Positions 1-8,986 of a stretch of 64,000 nucleotides of DNA are shown here, one piece after another; position 1 is the stretch's first letter, and every line of letters begins with the position of its first letter. Source of the stretch: Thermoprotei archaeon (GTDB taxonomy: Archaea; Thermoproteota; Thermoprotei_A; Sulfolobales; Acidilobaceae); the NCBI GenBank assembly GCA_029335875.2, contig JARJMZ020000035.1, positions 1-64,000 on the forward strand, read 5' to 3'. Under the pieces are notes generated by a model. The model saw only the letters and a program-made list of their open reading frames with translations. It made no database searches and had not been told where the DNA came from. The translations under genes were made by a program, and so were the position numbers.

Positions 1-278
1 TTTTCTAGAGTAAAATCTCTAGGGTTCTTGGTTAACATGTATTTAAACAAGAACATAATAGTGCTTGAGAACAATGAGAACTTAAAGTCATTTTAAGACC
101 CCCCACAATACCCACCCTTAACAAGCCCACCCCCATGATTGACCATCAAAGGTGGACACAGGGCAGCCCCAGTGGTGGCTACAGCTGGGGCCTCGGCGAA
201 CCCGTGATCTGTGAGTGGGCTGAGGGGCTGGGCCCAATATCATGGTGGTATGCCTATGGTATTGGGTACCGGCGACTA
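1..278 (+). repeat. Intergenic structured repeat, copy A
   Basis: First of seven related elements in the window; it touches the window edge, so its left boundary is uncertain. The left end TTTTCTAGAGTAAAATCTCTAGG holds a perfect 6-bp hairpin (CTAGAG, 6-nt loop, CTCTAG). The right end holds a hairpin with stem CCCAATATCAT / ATGGTATTGGG and stops at GGCGACTA. It shares GTTAACATG near the left and the pattern GGCAGCCCCAGT in the middle with the other copies. No open reading frame of note. It lies upstream of the cis-prenyltransferase gene. Bases 279-484 hold no gene, only the probable promoter of that gene (GATATTTAGG near 445). Confidence 0.8.
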
Positions 279-484
279 CTTTGAAGAACCCTCTAATGCC
301 TGGGATATGAGTATTTGTTGAGGGTCGTGTTCTCTTATACAGTTTTAGTTTTTAATTGGGGGTTTTACTCTTAAAATGGTTAATAGAAAGGACAAGTGTT
401 CTATAGTTTAGGTTCACTTTAACTTTTATTAGGGGGATCCAAAGATATTTAGGCCGGAAGATTTGCTGGGAGGGATAGCTGGGT

Positions 485-1117
485 TTGCTGTACCATGTTG
501 GTATAATTCCCGACGGTAATAGGAGGTGGGCTAGGCTTAGAGGTTTAAGCCTGCGCGACGCTTACGACGCTGGCTATTTGAAGCTTAAGAGGGTTCTAGA
601 GTGGCTTCTAGATTTCGATGTTAAAAACGTGTCCATATATGCTATGAGCCGGGAGAACTGTATGTATAGGGGGGAGGCGGAGAAGAGGATCCTATACAGT
701 ATCTTGGGTAGAGCTCTAAAGGAGGTTAGGGGCGAGCCTCTCCTCAAAAGGCACAATGCGAGGGTCGTGGTAACAGGAGATTTGAGCATGATGCCGGAGC
801 ATTTAAGGGTGGAGATAGAGCGCCTTAGAGAGGAAACCATAGATGGGGGGGAGAAGCTGATCAATATAGGCCTCTGCTATAGCCTGGAATGGGAAATAAA
901 AGCTTATAAAGGGGATAAGCTCCCCTCCCTTAACATACCTCAAATAGACTTAGTTATAAGAACTGGGGGGATGAGAAGAATAAGCGGCTTCTTCCCCCTC
1001 CTAATAGAGTATGCAGAGCTCTACTTCACAGACACCCTGTGGCCAGACTTCAGCAGGCAAGAACTCGCCGAGGCTATAGACTGGTTTTATAAGCAGAAGA
1101 GGAACTTCGGCAGGTAA
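485..1117 (+). CDS. uppS: Cis-prenyltransferase (undecaprenyl diphosphate synthase family)
   Basis: Condenses isopentenyl diphosphate onto an allylic diphosphate to make long cis-polyprenyl chains; in archaea these become the dolichol-type carrier for glycosylation. The family signature IPDGNRRWAR lies at residues 8-17, with the catalytic Asp at 10, and the substrate-binding RTGG...SGFFPL block lies near residues 158-172. At 210 residues it is shorter than the usual 240-260. The TTG start is chosen because GGGAGGG lies about 10 nt upstream and a TATA-like GATATTTAGG lies further up. The exact product chain length is not readable. Confidence 0.88.
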   Translation: MLYHVGIIPDGNRRWARLRGLSLRDAYDAGYLKLKRVLEWLLDFDVKNVSIYAMSRENCMYRGEAEKRILYSILGRALKEVRGEPLLKRHNARVVVTGDLSMMPEHLRVEIERLREETIDGGEKLINIGLCYSLEWEIKAYKGDKLPSLNIPQIDLVIRTGGMRRISGFFPLLIEYAELYFTDTLWPDFSRQELAEAIDWFYKQKRNFGR

Positions 1118-1120
1118 AGC

Positions 1121-2221
1121 CTAAGCCTTTAACACTCTAAGGAGGAGCTCTAAAAGGCCTGCTAGAGCGGCGCCCACCACAATGTTCGGTATGAACTTAC
1201 TATAGAGTAGAGATTGGAGGAGCCCCTCAGCCAAGCTCGCAACCCCCTCCTCAAGGCTTTTATCAAGGCTGACTCCAAGGCTGTGGAAAGCTGAGGCCAC
1301 GAAAACCATTACAACCATAATGGCTATTGAGCTTAAAACCCTGATGTCGCCCCTGACAAGCTCCCTTAAAACTCTATCTACCAACACGTAAAGTGACGCC
1401 CCTAGGAGCGCTATGGGGATCCCGAGGCCTAGAAAGCTTATAACAGCCTCTCGCATGCCCCAGCTAGAGTATGAGTAGTAGGTTATGAAGCCGCCGCCAG
1501 CCACGAATATGAGGAAGATCGCTAGGGAGGCTAACTTCATATAGGGCATCTCCCTCAAATCGCCTACCATTGATTTCAGTGCCGAGACCATTACACCTTC
1601 TAGTCCAAACCCTCTAACTAGCAGTACTAGGCCGAGTATGAGGATCGCTATCTTCAAGGCTTCTAATAGTAGGTTGAATAGAGATAGGAGGGCTATAATG
1701 GCTAGGATTAAGCCTGGAACCCCTAAAGTGTACTTTGAGAACCTCGGCTCCGACAAGACTTTCCTAAAATATTTTAACAGGAGAGCGTAACTAGCTTCTA
1801 TAGAGGCGTGCTGCTCAACCACAATCCTCTTAACCGCTGCTATGGGAGCTATATCGCTCAAGATCTCCGCAACCATGACCTCATCTAGCCCATCACCAAC
1901 TATGTAAAGCTCGGGCTCAGGATTATAGTTTCCTACGAGCTCCTTAACCCTCTCCTTTATTTTAACCTGGGCTTCAACAATATCATACCTATAGCCACCC
2001 ACTATTACAATATCAGGGTCTAAGCCTCTAGCTTTAAGTTTCCTGTAGAGGCTTAAACCCGAGAATATTGCGTTTAAATCGGCGTCTTCAGGTCTCTCCT
2101 CAGAGTATTTTAACGCTGCCCTTAAAACCTCTTCCTCCCCCCTAACAATGCTAACTCCCAGTACGTCTGAGATGTCGTCATCAAGGTCAACTACTATAAT
2201 GAGGGGTTTAGTTCCAGACAT
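1121..2221 (-). CDS. DUF373 family membrane protein
   Basis: A 366-residue protein with a soluble N-terminal half (residues 1 to about 160, starting with a hydrophobic strand and the acidic run DLDDD near residue 12) followed by about six predicted membrane helices from residue 168 on. This two-part layout is that of the archaeal DUF373 family, whose function is not known. It converges on uppS with only 3 bp between stop codons. A TATA-like TTTTAAGG lies just before the ATG. No catalytic motif that I can name with certainty. Confidence 0.75.
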   Translation of the reverse strand: MSGTKPLIIVVDLDDDISDVLGVSIVRGEEEVLRAALKYSEERPEDADLNAIFSGLSLYRKLKARGLDPDIVIVGGYRYDIVEAQVKIKERVKELVGNYNPEPELYIVGDGLDEVMVAEILSDIAPIAAVKRIVVEQHASIEASYALLLKYFRKVLSEPRFSKYTLGVPGLILAIIALLSLFNLLLEALKIAILILGLVLLVRGFGLEGVMVSALKSMVGDLREMPYMKLASLAIFLIFVAGGGFITYYSYSSWGMREAVISFLGLGIPIALLGASLYVLVDRVLRELVRGDIRVLSSIAIMVVMVFVASAFHSLGVSLDKSLEEGVASLAEGLLQSLLYSKFIPNIVVGAALAGLLELLLRVLKA

Positions 2222-2320
2222 AGCCCTACCTCTTCTCCTTAAAATGCTATAGCCGTTTTAAGGGTAAAAACTTTTAACCTAAGAATGGAGAACAAGGGAA
2301 ATAATAAAGTCGTTATACCG

Positions 2321-2608
2321 TCATGTGGGCTCCTGGGGGTTTACAGGTTTCTCCTGGGCTCTCAAAGTATTGGCTATTGTTGCAGCTAAATGTTGGGGTT
2401 TGGTATACCACTTATCATAAGTGTATTTTTTGCCTTTATAGGAGAGCTCTACGTAGTCTTTAAAGTCTTTAATGTACATAACAACATCCTTTTCTCTCAC
2501 AATGTTGATCGAGTCTCTGCCAGCGCTAGCTACCCTTAACCCATACTTAGCTACCTCCTCTTTTATCAAGTCCCTCAACTGCTCTAGATACTCGCTCATT
2601 CCATTCAC
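2321..2608 (-). CDS. Small conserved-looking hypothetical protein
   Basis: Encodes 95 residues from a GTG start; an ATG nine bases further in is an alternative. Predicted fold is an N-terminal helix (EYLEQLRDLIKEEVAKYG) followed by beta strands and a C-terminal helix, soluble, with no cysteines. It sits upstream of the DUF373 gene on the same strand with about 100 bp between, so they may be separately transcribed. I do not recognise the family and assign no function. Codon use matches the neighbours. Confidence 0.6.
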   Translation of the reverse strand: MNGMSEYLEQLRDLIKEEVAKYGLRVASAGRDSINIVREKDVVMYIKDFKDYVELSYKGKKYTYDKWYTKPQHLAATIANTLRAQEKPVNPQEPT

Positions 2609-2830
2609 CTAGGGTTTTTTCCGCTAGAAAAGTTTTAATACGTTAATGAAACCCTAAACAGGGTTTACCGCATTAAAGGAGCTAAACTTAAAGCTCAACC
2701 TTTGGGATCCCACGGTATTCCATTATGTTCTAAGGTCTAGCATTGAACCCCTCCTAGCTCTTAACATAGCTAAAACTCCGTCAAGCATGAATTTAAAGAA
2801 TTTACTCGCTTTCGTAATGAAATAGAAAAA

Positions 2831-2840
2831 TTTATATATT
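2831..2840 (+). promoter_or_regulatory. TATA box of the hydroxyacyl-CoA dehydrogenase fusion gene
   Basis: TTTATATATT lies 33-42 nt before the ATG at 2873 in an AT-rich stretch. A transcript starting about 25 nt downstream of it would have a leader of about 10 nt containing GGTG. Confidence 0.6.
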
Positions 2841-2872
2841 TTATTATACAACAGTTTTACATGGTGTCCTAG

Positions 2873-4894
2873 ATGATGAAGCTTGAAGATATAAAAACCA
2901 TAACCGTAGTTGGCGCAGGCACTATGGGCCATGGCATTGCGGAGCTCGCTGCAATGGCCGGGTACAGAGTTTACCTAGCCGATATTAACATGGATATTTT
3001 GAGAAACGCGCTGGATAGGATTAGGTGGAGCTTGGGGAAACTTTCCGAGAGGGGGCTCCTTAGAGAGTCCATAGAATCTGTGATGTCCAGGATAACCCCT
3101 GTAGTCAACGTTACAGTTGAAGGAGCTTTCTCAGAGGATCTAGCTAGAGCCCTTTCAGAGAGCCAGGTCATGATTGAAGCTGTGCCCGAGAAGCTCGACC
3201 TTAAACAGTCCCTCTTCGCCTTCGCAAGCCGGCATGCTGCGGAGAACGCTGTACTCGCCACTAACACTAGCAGCCTACCTATAACTGAGATAGCTGGAGC
3301 TACGGGGAAGCCTGAGAGAGTTGTGGGCATGCACTTTTTCAACCCGCCTGTCTTAATGCCTCTCGTCGAGGTGATTAGAGGGGAGGCTACTAGCGATGAG
3401 ACCGTTAAACTAGCCGTGGAGCTTGCGCGGAAGATGGGTAAGACCCCTATAGTTGTTAATAAGGATGTGCCGGGCTTCATAGTTAACAGGCTGCTCGGCA
3501 GGCTCATGAACGTGGCTTGTTTCCTAGTAGATAAGGGAGTGGCTACAGTCGAGGAAATAGATTCTACGGTATTCTACACTCTAGGACTTCCTATGGGGAT
3601 TTTCGAGCTAGCAGACTACAGCGGCATAGACGTCTTCTACCTAGTAACCACTGCTATGACTGAGAGGGGCTTCCAGGTAGCCCCCTGCACTCTGTTCGAA
3701 GAGAAGTTTAAATCTGGTAAGTACGGGGTTAAGAGCGGCGAGGGCTTTTACAAGTATCCTGAGGCTGGCAAGTTTGCGAAACCCTCTCACAAGAGGGAGC
3801 TCGCCGGCAAGGTAGATCCTGTGATGCTTCTAGCCGTCCCGCTAAACGAGGCTGCATACCTCCTTAGAGCTGGTATCGCTTCTAGGGAGGATATAGACCT
3901 TGCTGTTAAGCTCGGCCTCGGGTGGCCTAAGGGTATATTCGAGTTAGCAGACGAGTTCGGCCTCGACAAACTCGTTTCCACGCTAGAGAAGCTTAAGACA
4001 GAATACGGTCTCGCCATAGCGGAGCCTGACCCCCTGCTCAGGAGCATGGTTGCTGAGGGGAAGCTTGGCAGGAAGTCTGGCGAAGGCTTCTACAAGTATG
4101 TTGCTGTGGAGGAAATTGTGAGGGAGACTATAATAGTGAGGAAGGAGAAGCCTATAGCGTGGATAGTGCTTAACAGGCCCGAGAGGCTTAACGCTATAAA
4201 CCCCAAGATGATAGAGGAGCTTGACAGCGCCCTAGAAGACCTGGAAGCAGACCCTGAAGTTAGAGTTGTAATTATAAAGGGTAGTGGAAGAGCTTTCTCA
4301 GCGGGGGCCGACGTAACTGCGTTCACGGGGGCAACTCCAATAGACATAGCAAGGTTCTCCAGGAAGTTCCAACAGTTAACCCTTAAGATGCAGTATCTAG
4401 CGAAGCCCGTCATAGCGGCAATACACGGCTACGCCCTAGGAGGAGGGTCGGAGATAGCTTTAAGCGCAGACATAAGGATAGCGAGCGAAGACGCTATAAT
4501 AGGGCAGCCTGAAATAAACCTAGGATTCATACCAGGAGCAGGGGGCACTCAGAGGCTTGTAAGGCTAGTAGGCCCCGCTAAGGCCAAAGAGATAATAATG
4601 ACTGGGGACTTCATACCCGCAACTGAAGCCTACAAGATGGGGATAGTAAACAGGGTTGTGAAAGCGGGGACCCTAGATGAGGAAGCTAGAAGCTTGGCTA
4701 TGAAACTCTCCGAGAAGCCCCCTCTAGCCCTGATGATGGCTAAATACGCTATAGATATGGGCTATGAGGCGAGCCTAGTCAGCGGGCTGACACTAGAGTC
4801 AAGCCTGTTCAGCCTACTGTTCACAACGGAAGACGTGATAGAAGGTGTGACTGCGTTCCTAGAGAAGAGGAGGCCAAAGTTTAAGGGAAGGTAG
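2873..4894 (+). CDS. 3-hydroxyacyl-CoA dehydrogenase / enoyl-CoA hydratase fusion
   Basis: Bifunctional enzyme: hydrates enoyl-CoA (or crotonyl-CoA) and oxidises the (S)-3-hydroxyacyl-CoA with NAD. Residues 1-190 are the NAD-binding domain (GAGTMGHGIAELA; catalytic-type His in GMHFFNP). Two copies of the 3HCDH C-terminal domain follow (each ends SGEGFYKY), then a crotonase domain from about residue 420 with oxyanion-hole FSAGADV and glutamates in GGGSEIALS and GQPEINLG. The order dehydrogenase-then-hydratase at 673 residues matches the crenarchaeal crotonyl-CoA hydratase/3-hydroxybutyryl-CoA dehydrogenase used in 4-hydroxybutyrate cycles, but fatty-acid beta-oxidation is equally possible. The thiolase partner lies 8 kb away. 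Confidence 0.92.
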   Translation: MMKLEDIKTITVVGAGTMGHGIAELAAMAGYRVYLADINMDILRNALDRIRWSLGKLSERGLLRESIESVMSRITPVVNVTVEGAFSEDLARALSESQVMIEAVPEKLDLKQSLFAFASRHAAENAVLATNTSSLPITEIAGATGKPERVVGMHFFNPPVLMPLVEVIRGEATSDETVKLAVELARKMGKTPIVVNKDVPGFIVNRLLGRLMNVACFLVDKGVATVEEIDSTVFYTLGLPMGIFELADYSGIDVFYLVTTAMTERGFQVAPCTLFEEKFKSGKYGVKSGEGFYKYPEAGKFAKPSHKRELAGKVDPVMLLAVPLNEAAYLLRAGIASREDIDLAVKLGLGWPKGIFELADEFGLDKLVSTLEKLKTEYGLAIAEPDPLLRSMVAEGKLGRKSGEGFYKYVAVEEIVRETIIVRKEKPIAWIVLNRPERLNAINPKMIEELDSALEDLEADPEVRVVIIKGSGRAFSAGADVTAFTGATPIDIARFSRKFQQLTLKMQYLAKPVIAAIHGYALGGGSEIALSADIRIASEDAIIGQPEINLGFIPGAGGTQRLVRLVGPAKAKEIIMTGDFIPATEAYKMGIVNRVVKAGTLDEEARSLAMKLSEKPPLALMMAKYAIDMGYEASLVSGLTLESSLFSLLFTTEDVIEGVTAFLEKRRPKFKGR

Positions 4895-4896
4895 AC

Positions 4897-4920
4897 GCCC
4901 GCCAGCGTAAGGCGGGGCTC
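4897..4920 (+). terminator. Hairpin between convergent genes
   Basis: GCCCGCC and GGCGGGGC flank a 7-nt loop to form a GC-rich hairpin with one bulged G, followed by a short T-rich run (TCTCTATGTTTTT). It sits exactly between the stop of the fusion gene and the stop of the convergent small membrane gene. A termination role is inferred. Confidence 0.35.
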
Positions 4921-4921
4921 T

Positions 4922-5092
4922 CTATGTTTTTCTAAAGCTTCTATATAGGTCGGCTCCCACCGTTAAGCTTGTAAACCCGAGGGCCGCCGAGAGGAGGCTG
5001 GCGAGGGCCTCACCTATAACCATTAAAACTATGCTGACTACGAAGAGGATCATGCCGAAAGCTATTAGAATTAATGGGACCCTAGAGCTCAC
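4922..5092 (-). CDS. 56-residue two-helix membrane protein
   Basis: A short reading frame from GTG at 5092 (one base after the TGA stop of the upstream membrane protein) to TAG at 4922. It encodes 56 residues: a first hydrophobic helix (VPLILIAFGMILFVVSIVL), a short turn with Gly-Glu, a second hydrophobic helix and a basic tail ending YRSFRKT. The tight coupling to the preceding gene makes it probably the last cistron of the MoxR/DUF58 operon. Function unknown; small membrane proteins often end such clusters. Confidence 0.6.
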   Translation of the reverse strand: MSSRVPLILIAFGMILFVVSIVLMVIGEALASLLSAALGFTSLTVGADLYRSFRKT

Positions 5093-5093
5093 A

Positions 5094-5876
5094 TCACCCA
5101 CCCCCAGTCAATCTTAACTCTAAGGTTTTTAGGGTCTCATTAAACTCCCCCCACGACCCTGTTAACAGCAGAACAACCGCTAGGGTAATAGTGAAGAGGA
5201 GGAGCCTGTTAGCCTTCTTCACGTTTAACGAGAGAAAGAGCCATATAACTACAGCTAACATTATTATGGCGAGTAGCCCGGGGTTAACGTAGGCGGCTGA
5301 AACAATGATAAAGCCCGTGAAAAACCATAGGGAAGCGCCCGGCTTAGAAAGCCTCCCGGGAATTCTAGGGGGAGCAACTCTAAGAGAACCCCCATAAGCT
5401 AGCATGGGGCTAAGAGCCAGGTAGACTAGGATCAGACCGGCTAAAGTAGAGCCCGCAGGCTTCGAGAGGAACATTGAAACCTCGGGGGGGAGGTCTGAGG
5501 CTCCAGCCCCAGCCACTATAACCCACCAGTAAACAGCCACCAGCAGGGAGTACCCTAGGGCTAGGAGTGTTTTAACAATGTCGTCCGCGTCGACAACCCT
5601 ATTGTTAATAATTATGAGCCCCAGAACTACTAAGAAGATACACGTGTAAGCTATGTATGTAGGCCCGCCGATAACGCCGAGATAAAGGCTAACTATGAAG
5701 GTTAATGCTAGAGAAAGCCATAGACGTAGAGCCGCTAGGAAAATCAGGGAAGCCCCTGATAAGACTGTTACTATAGTAGCGTCCTCGAAGCCCAAATAGG
5801 GTAGCGCTAGGAGGGGCGTTAAAACTATGGGTAAAACCCTGATCCTTATATCGTTAAAATGCCGTGACCCTAGCAA
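5094..5876 (-). CDS. Polytopic membrane protein of the MoxR/DUF58 operon
   Basis: A 260-residue very hydrophobic protein with about eight predicted membrane helices and short loops; no recognised catalytic motif. Its TTG start lies inside the end of the DUF58 gene (23-bp overlap), so the two are translated together. In archaeal and bacterial MoxR-DUF58 clusters a membrane protein in this position is usual, often with a periplasmic transglutaminase or von Willebrand domain that is absent here. Role inferred from context only. Confidence 0.65.
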   Translation of the reverse strand: MLGSRHFNDIRIRVLPIVLTPLLALPYLGFEDATIVTVLSGASLIFLAALRLWLSLALTFIVSLYLGVIGGPTYIAYTCIFLVVLGLIIINNRVVDADDIVKTLLALGYSLLVAVYWWVIVAGAGASDLPPEVSMFLSKPAGSTLAGLILVYLALSPMLAYGGSLRVAPPRIPGRLSKPGASLWFFTGFIIVSAAYVNPGLLAIIMLAVVIWLFLSLNVKKANRLLLFTITLAVVLLLTGSWGEFNETLKTLELRLTGGG

Positions 5877-7128
5877 CCTCCATCAGCCCCACGGCTGCGT
5901 CTCCCGCATTTGAAATCCTTAAGACTCTAACCCCCGACACCTCCATGTCTCTGGAGAGCTCTAAAATCCTGGAGTTTAAGGCTTGAAGCATATCGCCGCT
6001 TACAGCTTTGAGGCTTGAGGGGGCGAAAGCTAGGATTATAAGCCTCCCTCGAAGCTCGGGGGCCACCTCTAGCACTAGGCTGGAGCCCGTGTTCATCAAC
6101 GTTTCAGGGCCCGCTAGCAGTATAACCGGCCTAAACCCGCAGCTCTCAGAGGCTTCCCTCAAAAGGTTGGGGACGTAAACGTGAAAATGAGACTTTAGGG
6201 GGTCGAAGCCTGCAAGCCTAGAGGAGAGGCTCTCATGCCCCTCCCATCCTCTCACGTTTAAAGCTTTCCTAGCGGTGGCACCGTCATAGATTATGTATGA
6301 GAGGGTGCCCCCAGACCTGGCGACTAGGGCTGATATGGCTGTTGAAACCCTGACTATCCAGTCTCCAGGGGACTCTCCCACGGGCCCGTACCAGGACCCC
6401 CTGGAGAGGTCTAGAATAAGGCAGGGGGCGTACCTAAGCTCCTTCCTGAAATCTCTAACCATGAGCTTCCCCTCCCTGGCTGACGCTAGCCACGCTATTT
6501 TCCTGGGGTCGTCGCCCCACACGTACTCTCTGATCTCGTAGAACTCCAGGCTCTCCCCCGGGTTAAGTCTCGAGTAAGCCTCCGATATTCCCACGATCTT
6601 ATCCGCTACTATATCCTCGATCTTAAAGTAGCTAGGGACCACTCTAAGCGCGGCCATAACCTCAAGCCCCCGGGGTTCAACGAAAAAACCTAGAGGGTCG
6701 CTCAGCTCTAACAGGAGCACGCTCCACTCATGCCTCCCCGGGGCACCTCTAACCCCATAGGTTATCTTAACGGAACCCCCGCCCTTAACCTCGGCTAGGA
6801 ACCTTTTAATGCCACCGGTAAACGTTCTTGGGGGAGGCGTGTCTACAACGGTGAGCTTTAAGTCCTCGGGGCTCTCATTGCTCAACACTATGTTGACCCG
6901 GGCCTCTAACCCCTCAACCACGGTCTCAGGCTCCACAATCCTAGAGGCTTTAACTTTACCCAGGGAGGCGGCCAACCTTGAAACGTTGAAATAGAGGAAC
7001 GCCAGCATTATAGTGAGGGCTATGCCTGTAGCAGTGGAGAAAGGATATAGTATGTCGAAGGCCCCGGAGGCTATGAGGCTCACGGCAATGAAGAGGGCGA
7101 GAAACCCCTTATAAGTAGGTTGAACCAT
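5854..7128 (-). CDS. DUF58 domain protein
   Basis: Two N-terminal membrane helices (residues 9-50 or so), a beta-rich middle domain, then the DUF58 signature FYEIREYVWGDDPRKIAW followed by SAREG, which folds like a von Willebrand A domain. DUF58 proteins are encoded next to MoxR ATPases and are thought to be their partners in maturing surface or membrane complexes. The ATG at 7128 (MVQPTYKG) is preferred over upstream codons because it follows GGAGGGTGG and begins directly before the first membrane helix; it leaves 10 bp after the MoxR stop. Confidence 0.85.
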   Translation of the reverse strand: MVQPTYKGFLALFIAVSLIASGAFDILYPFSTATGIALTIMLAFLYFNVSRLAASLGKVKASRIVEPETVVEGLEARVNIVLSNESPEDLKLTVVDTPPPRTFTGGIKRFLAEVKGGGSVKITYGVRGAPGRHEWSVLLLELSDPLGFFVEPRGLEVMAALRVVPSYFKIEDIVADKIVGISEAYSRLNPGESLEFYEIREYVWGDDPRKIAWLASAREGKLMVRDFRKELRYAPCLILDLSRGSWYGPVGESPGDWIVRVSTAISALVARSGGTLSYIIYDGATARKALNVRGWEGHESLSSRLAGFDPLKSHFHVYVPNLLREASESCGFRPVILLAGPETLMNTGSSLVLEVAPELRGRLIILAFAPSSLKAVSGDMLQALNSRILELSRDMEVSGVRVLRISNAGDAAVGLMEVARVTAF

Positions 7129-7138
7129 GGAGCCACCC

Positions 7139-8062
7139 TCAAGGAGGCTGCACTTCGTTGAGAGCCCACCTAACAACATCGTCTACAGTTACGCCTGCAA
7201 GCTTGGACTCGGGCTTCAACACTATCCTATGGGCGAGAATAGAGGGGGCTACTCTCTTAACATCTTCCGGTATAATATAGCTCCTGCCCTCTATGATGGC
7301 TAAGGCTCTAGACACTTGGACCATGGCTATGGCGGCCCTGGGGGAGGCTCCCAGCCTGGCGTGAGGGCTCTTGTGCGTGGTCCTCACTATGTCGGCCACG
7401 TAATACTTTATGTTCTCGTCAACGTGAACCTTCCATATGTCCCTTCTAGCCTCCAGTATCTCGTCTCTCCCGGCCACAGGCCTCACAGGCCACTCCTCGA
7501 CAACCTTAAACCTGTCTATTATCTCCACTAGCTCCCCCCTTGAAGGGTAGCCTATGGAAACCTTAGCCATGAACCTGTCGACCTGAGCCTCGCTAAGGGG
7601 ATAAACGCCTTCATACTCTACAGGGTTCATGGTAGCTATAACGGTGAAAGCTTCAGGAAGCTTGAATGTTTGGCCCCAAACAGTAACCTGCCTCTCCTGC
7701 ATAGCCTCTAAAAGCGCCGATTGAACTTTAGGGCTAGCCCTGTTAATCTCATCTACAAGAAGCACCTCGCTGAACACCGGGCCCCTCCTAAACTCGAACC
7801 GCCCGTCAACATAGACGAACGACCCTATAACATCGCTAGGTAGCAGGTCTGGAGTAAACTGGATTCTGCGAAACTCTAGACCGGAAGCTGAAGCTATAGC
7901 CTTAGCTAGAGTGGTCTTAGCAACTCCCGGGACACCCTCAAGAAGAACGTGCCCCCCCGCTATAATAGTTGCAAGTATGAGCTTAATCTCCTCAGACTTA
8001 CCGACTATAACCTTAGAAACCTCCCTCACTATAGCCTCATATACTGTAACCGCTGAGGCCAA
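7139..8062 (-). CDS. moxR: MoxR-family AAA+ ATPase
   Basis: 307-residue AAA+ ATPase. Walker A is GVPGVAKTT (residues 39-47), Walker [10 protein letters not shown], and the sensor-like run VIATMNP follows; the C-terminal lid domain contains SPRAAIAM. MoxR ATPases act as chaperones in the assembly or activation of protein complexes, usually with DUF58/VWA partners, which here follow directly. The TTG start carries GGGGGTTTAAC just upstream. First gene of a four-cistron minus-strand operon (moxR, DUF58, membrane protein, 56-residue protein). Confidence 0.92.
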   Translation of the reverse strand: MASAVTVYEAIVREVSKVIVGKSEEIKLILATIIAGGHVLLEGVPGVAKTTLAKAIASASGLEFRRIQFTPDLLPSDVIGSFVYVDGRFEFRRGPVFSEVLLVDEINRASPKVQSALLEAMQERQVTVWGQTFKLPEAFTVIATMNPVEYEGVYPLSEAQVDRFMAKVSIGYPSRGELVEIIDRFKVVEEWPVRPVAGRDEILEARRDIWKVHVDENIKYYVADIVRTTHKSPHARLGASPRAAIAMVQVSRALAIIEGRSYIIPEDVKRVAPSILAHRIVLKPESKLAGVTVDDVVRWALNEVQPP

Positions 8063-8125
8063 CGTTAAACCCCCGTGGGAGCACTCCGGGACCCGGGGTT
8101 AAATAACCGAGGATGGATGAAAACG

Positions 8126-8370
8126 TGGTTGCCAGAACTCAATATCATGGATATTCATGGTATTGGGCCCGGCTTCCTCCTTCGGCCCGTTGGGGGCTTC
8201 ATAGGCTGGCATTACTGGGGCCGCCCCGCCTCTAACCGTCAATCATGGAGGAGAGCTCGTATAGTGGGGGGCCTTAAAGTTTAACTCTAAACTCTCATAG
8301 CTTTCAAGCACCGTATTATACTAAAATAATCATGTTAACCAAAAGATACCAGAGATTTTACTCTAGAAAA
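8126..8370 (-). repeat. Intergenic structured repeat, copy B
   Basis: About 245 bp, reverse orientation relative to copy A, between the divergent moxR and DUF4129 genes. Left end TTTTCTAGAGTAAAATCTCTGG (hairpin CTAGAG/CTCTGG with one G-T pair), right end TTCTGGCAACCAC. It carries the family core GGCGGCCCCAGTAATGCC and the right-end hairpin CAATATCAT / ATGGTATTG. The AT-rich left part also contains TATA-like TTTTAGTATAAT. It fills most of the 350-bp gap; the rest is promoter sequence. Confidence 0.85.
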
Positions 8371-8415
8371 GTCTTTCAACGTTTAAAAATTTAGACCCTA
8401 CAGATACTTTAAAAC

Positions 8416-8982
8416 ATGGGGTGTACTGTAACGGTAGTGGAGACGCCGCAGCACGTTATTCCAGAGCCTTTAGAGAAGATCCTCACTAAACCGCTTGAAG
8501 CGTCCCCACAGGTAGGGGGAAACAAAACTATTGACTATTTGACGGTCTCACCTGGAATCCAAGGTTCAGGGCTGGATCTTCACGTGGTCCTAATACTTCT
8601 GCTCTTAGCGGCTTCAGCCCTAATACTACTGTTGCTTTTTAGGGGGAGGGATCTCGAAATAGTTAGAATTAGGGGGCTGCAGGGTTTCGAGGAGCCCTGG
8701 GAGCCTCTAGGCGGCTACAAGTATAGCGGGTTGAAGCTCGAGCTGAGGGAAGCATATGAATCCATACTAAAATCGGTGAGGGAGGCAGGGCTAGCCTTGA
8801 GTAAGGGCGCTACAGCTACAGAAGTATCCAGGGCGCTCTCAAAGCTCGTGGAGAACTCCTGGATTATAGCTAACATGTATAATAAGGGAATGTTCTCGGC
8901 GGAAGGCCCCTCTCATGAAACAGTGGATTCCATGTGGTCCGCGGCCTCCAACGTTAAAGAGGCTCTTAAGAGGGGGGCTTGA
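8416..8982 (+). CDS. Membrane-anchored DUF4129-like protein
   Basis: 188 residues: a polar N-terminal segment, one strong membrane helix (residues 56-76, LHVVLILLLLAASALILLLLF region), then a cytosolic helical domain with the pattern LREAYESIL...GATATEVSRAL that resembles the DUF4129 domain found at the C-terminus of transglutaminase-like membrane proteins. DUF4129 genes accompany MoxR and DUF58, and here the gene is divergent from that operon. The start is ATG about 20 nt after a TTTAAAA box. Family assignment is by pattern and moderately sure. Confidence 0.65.
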   Translation: MGCTVTVVETPQHVIPEPLEKILTKPLEASPQVGGNKTIDYLTVSPGIQGSGLDLHVVLILLLLAASALILLLLFRGRDLEIVRIRGLQGFEEPWEPLGGYKYSGLKLELREAYESILKSVREAGLALSKGATATEVSRALSKLVENSWIIANMYNKGMFSAEGPSHETVDSMWSAASNVKEALKRGA

Positions 8983-8986
8983 AGGT

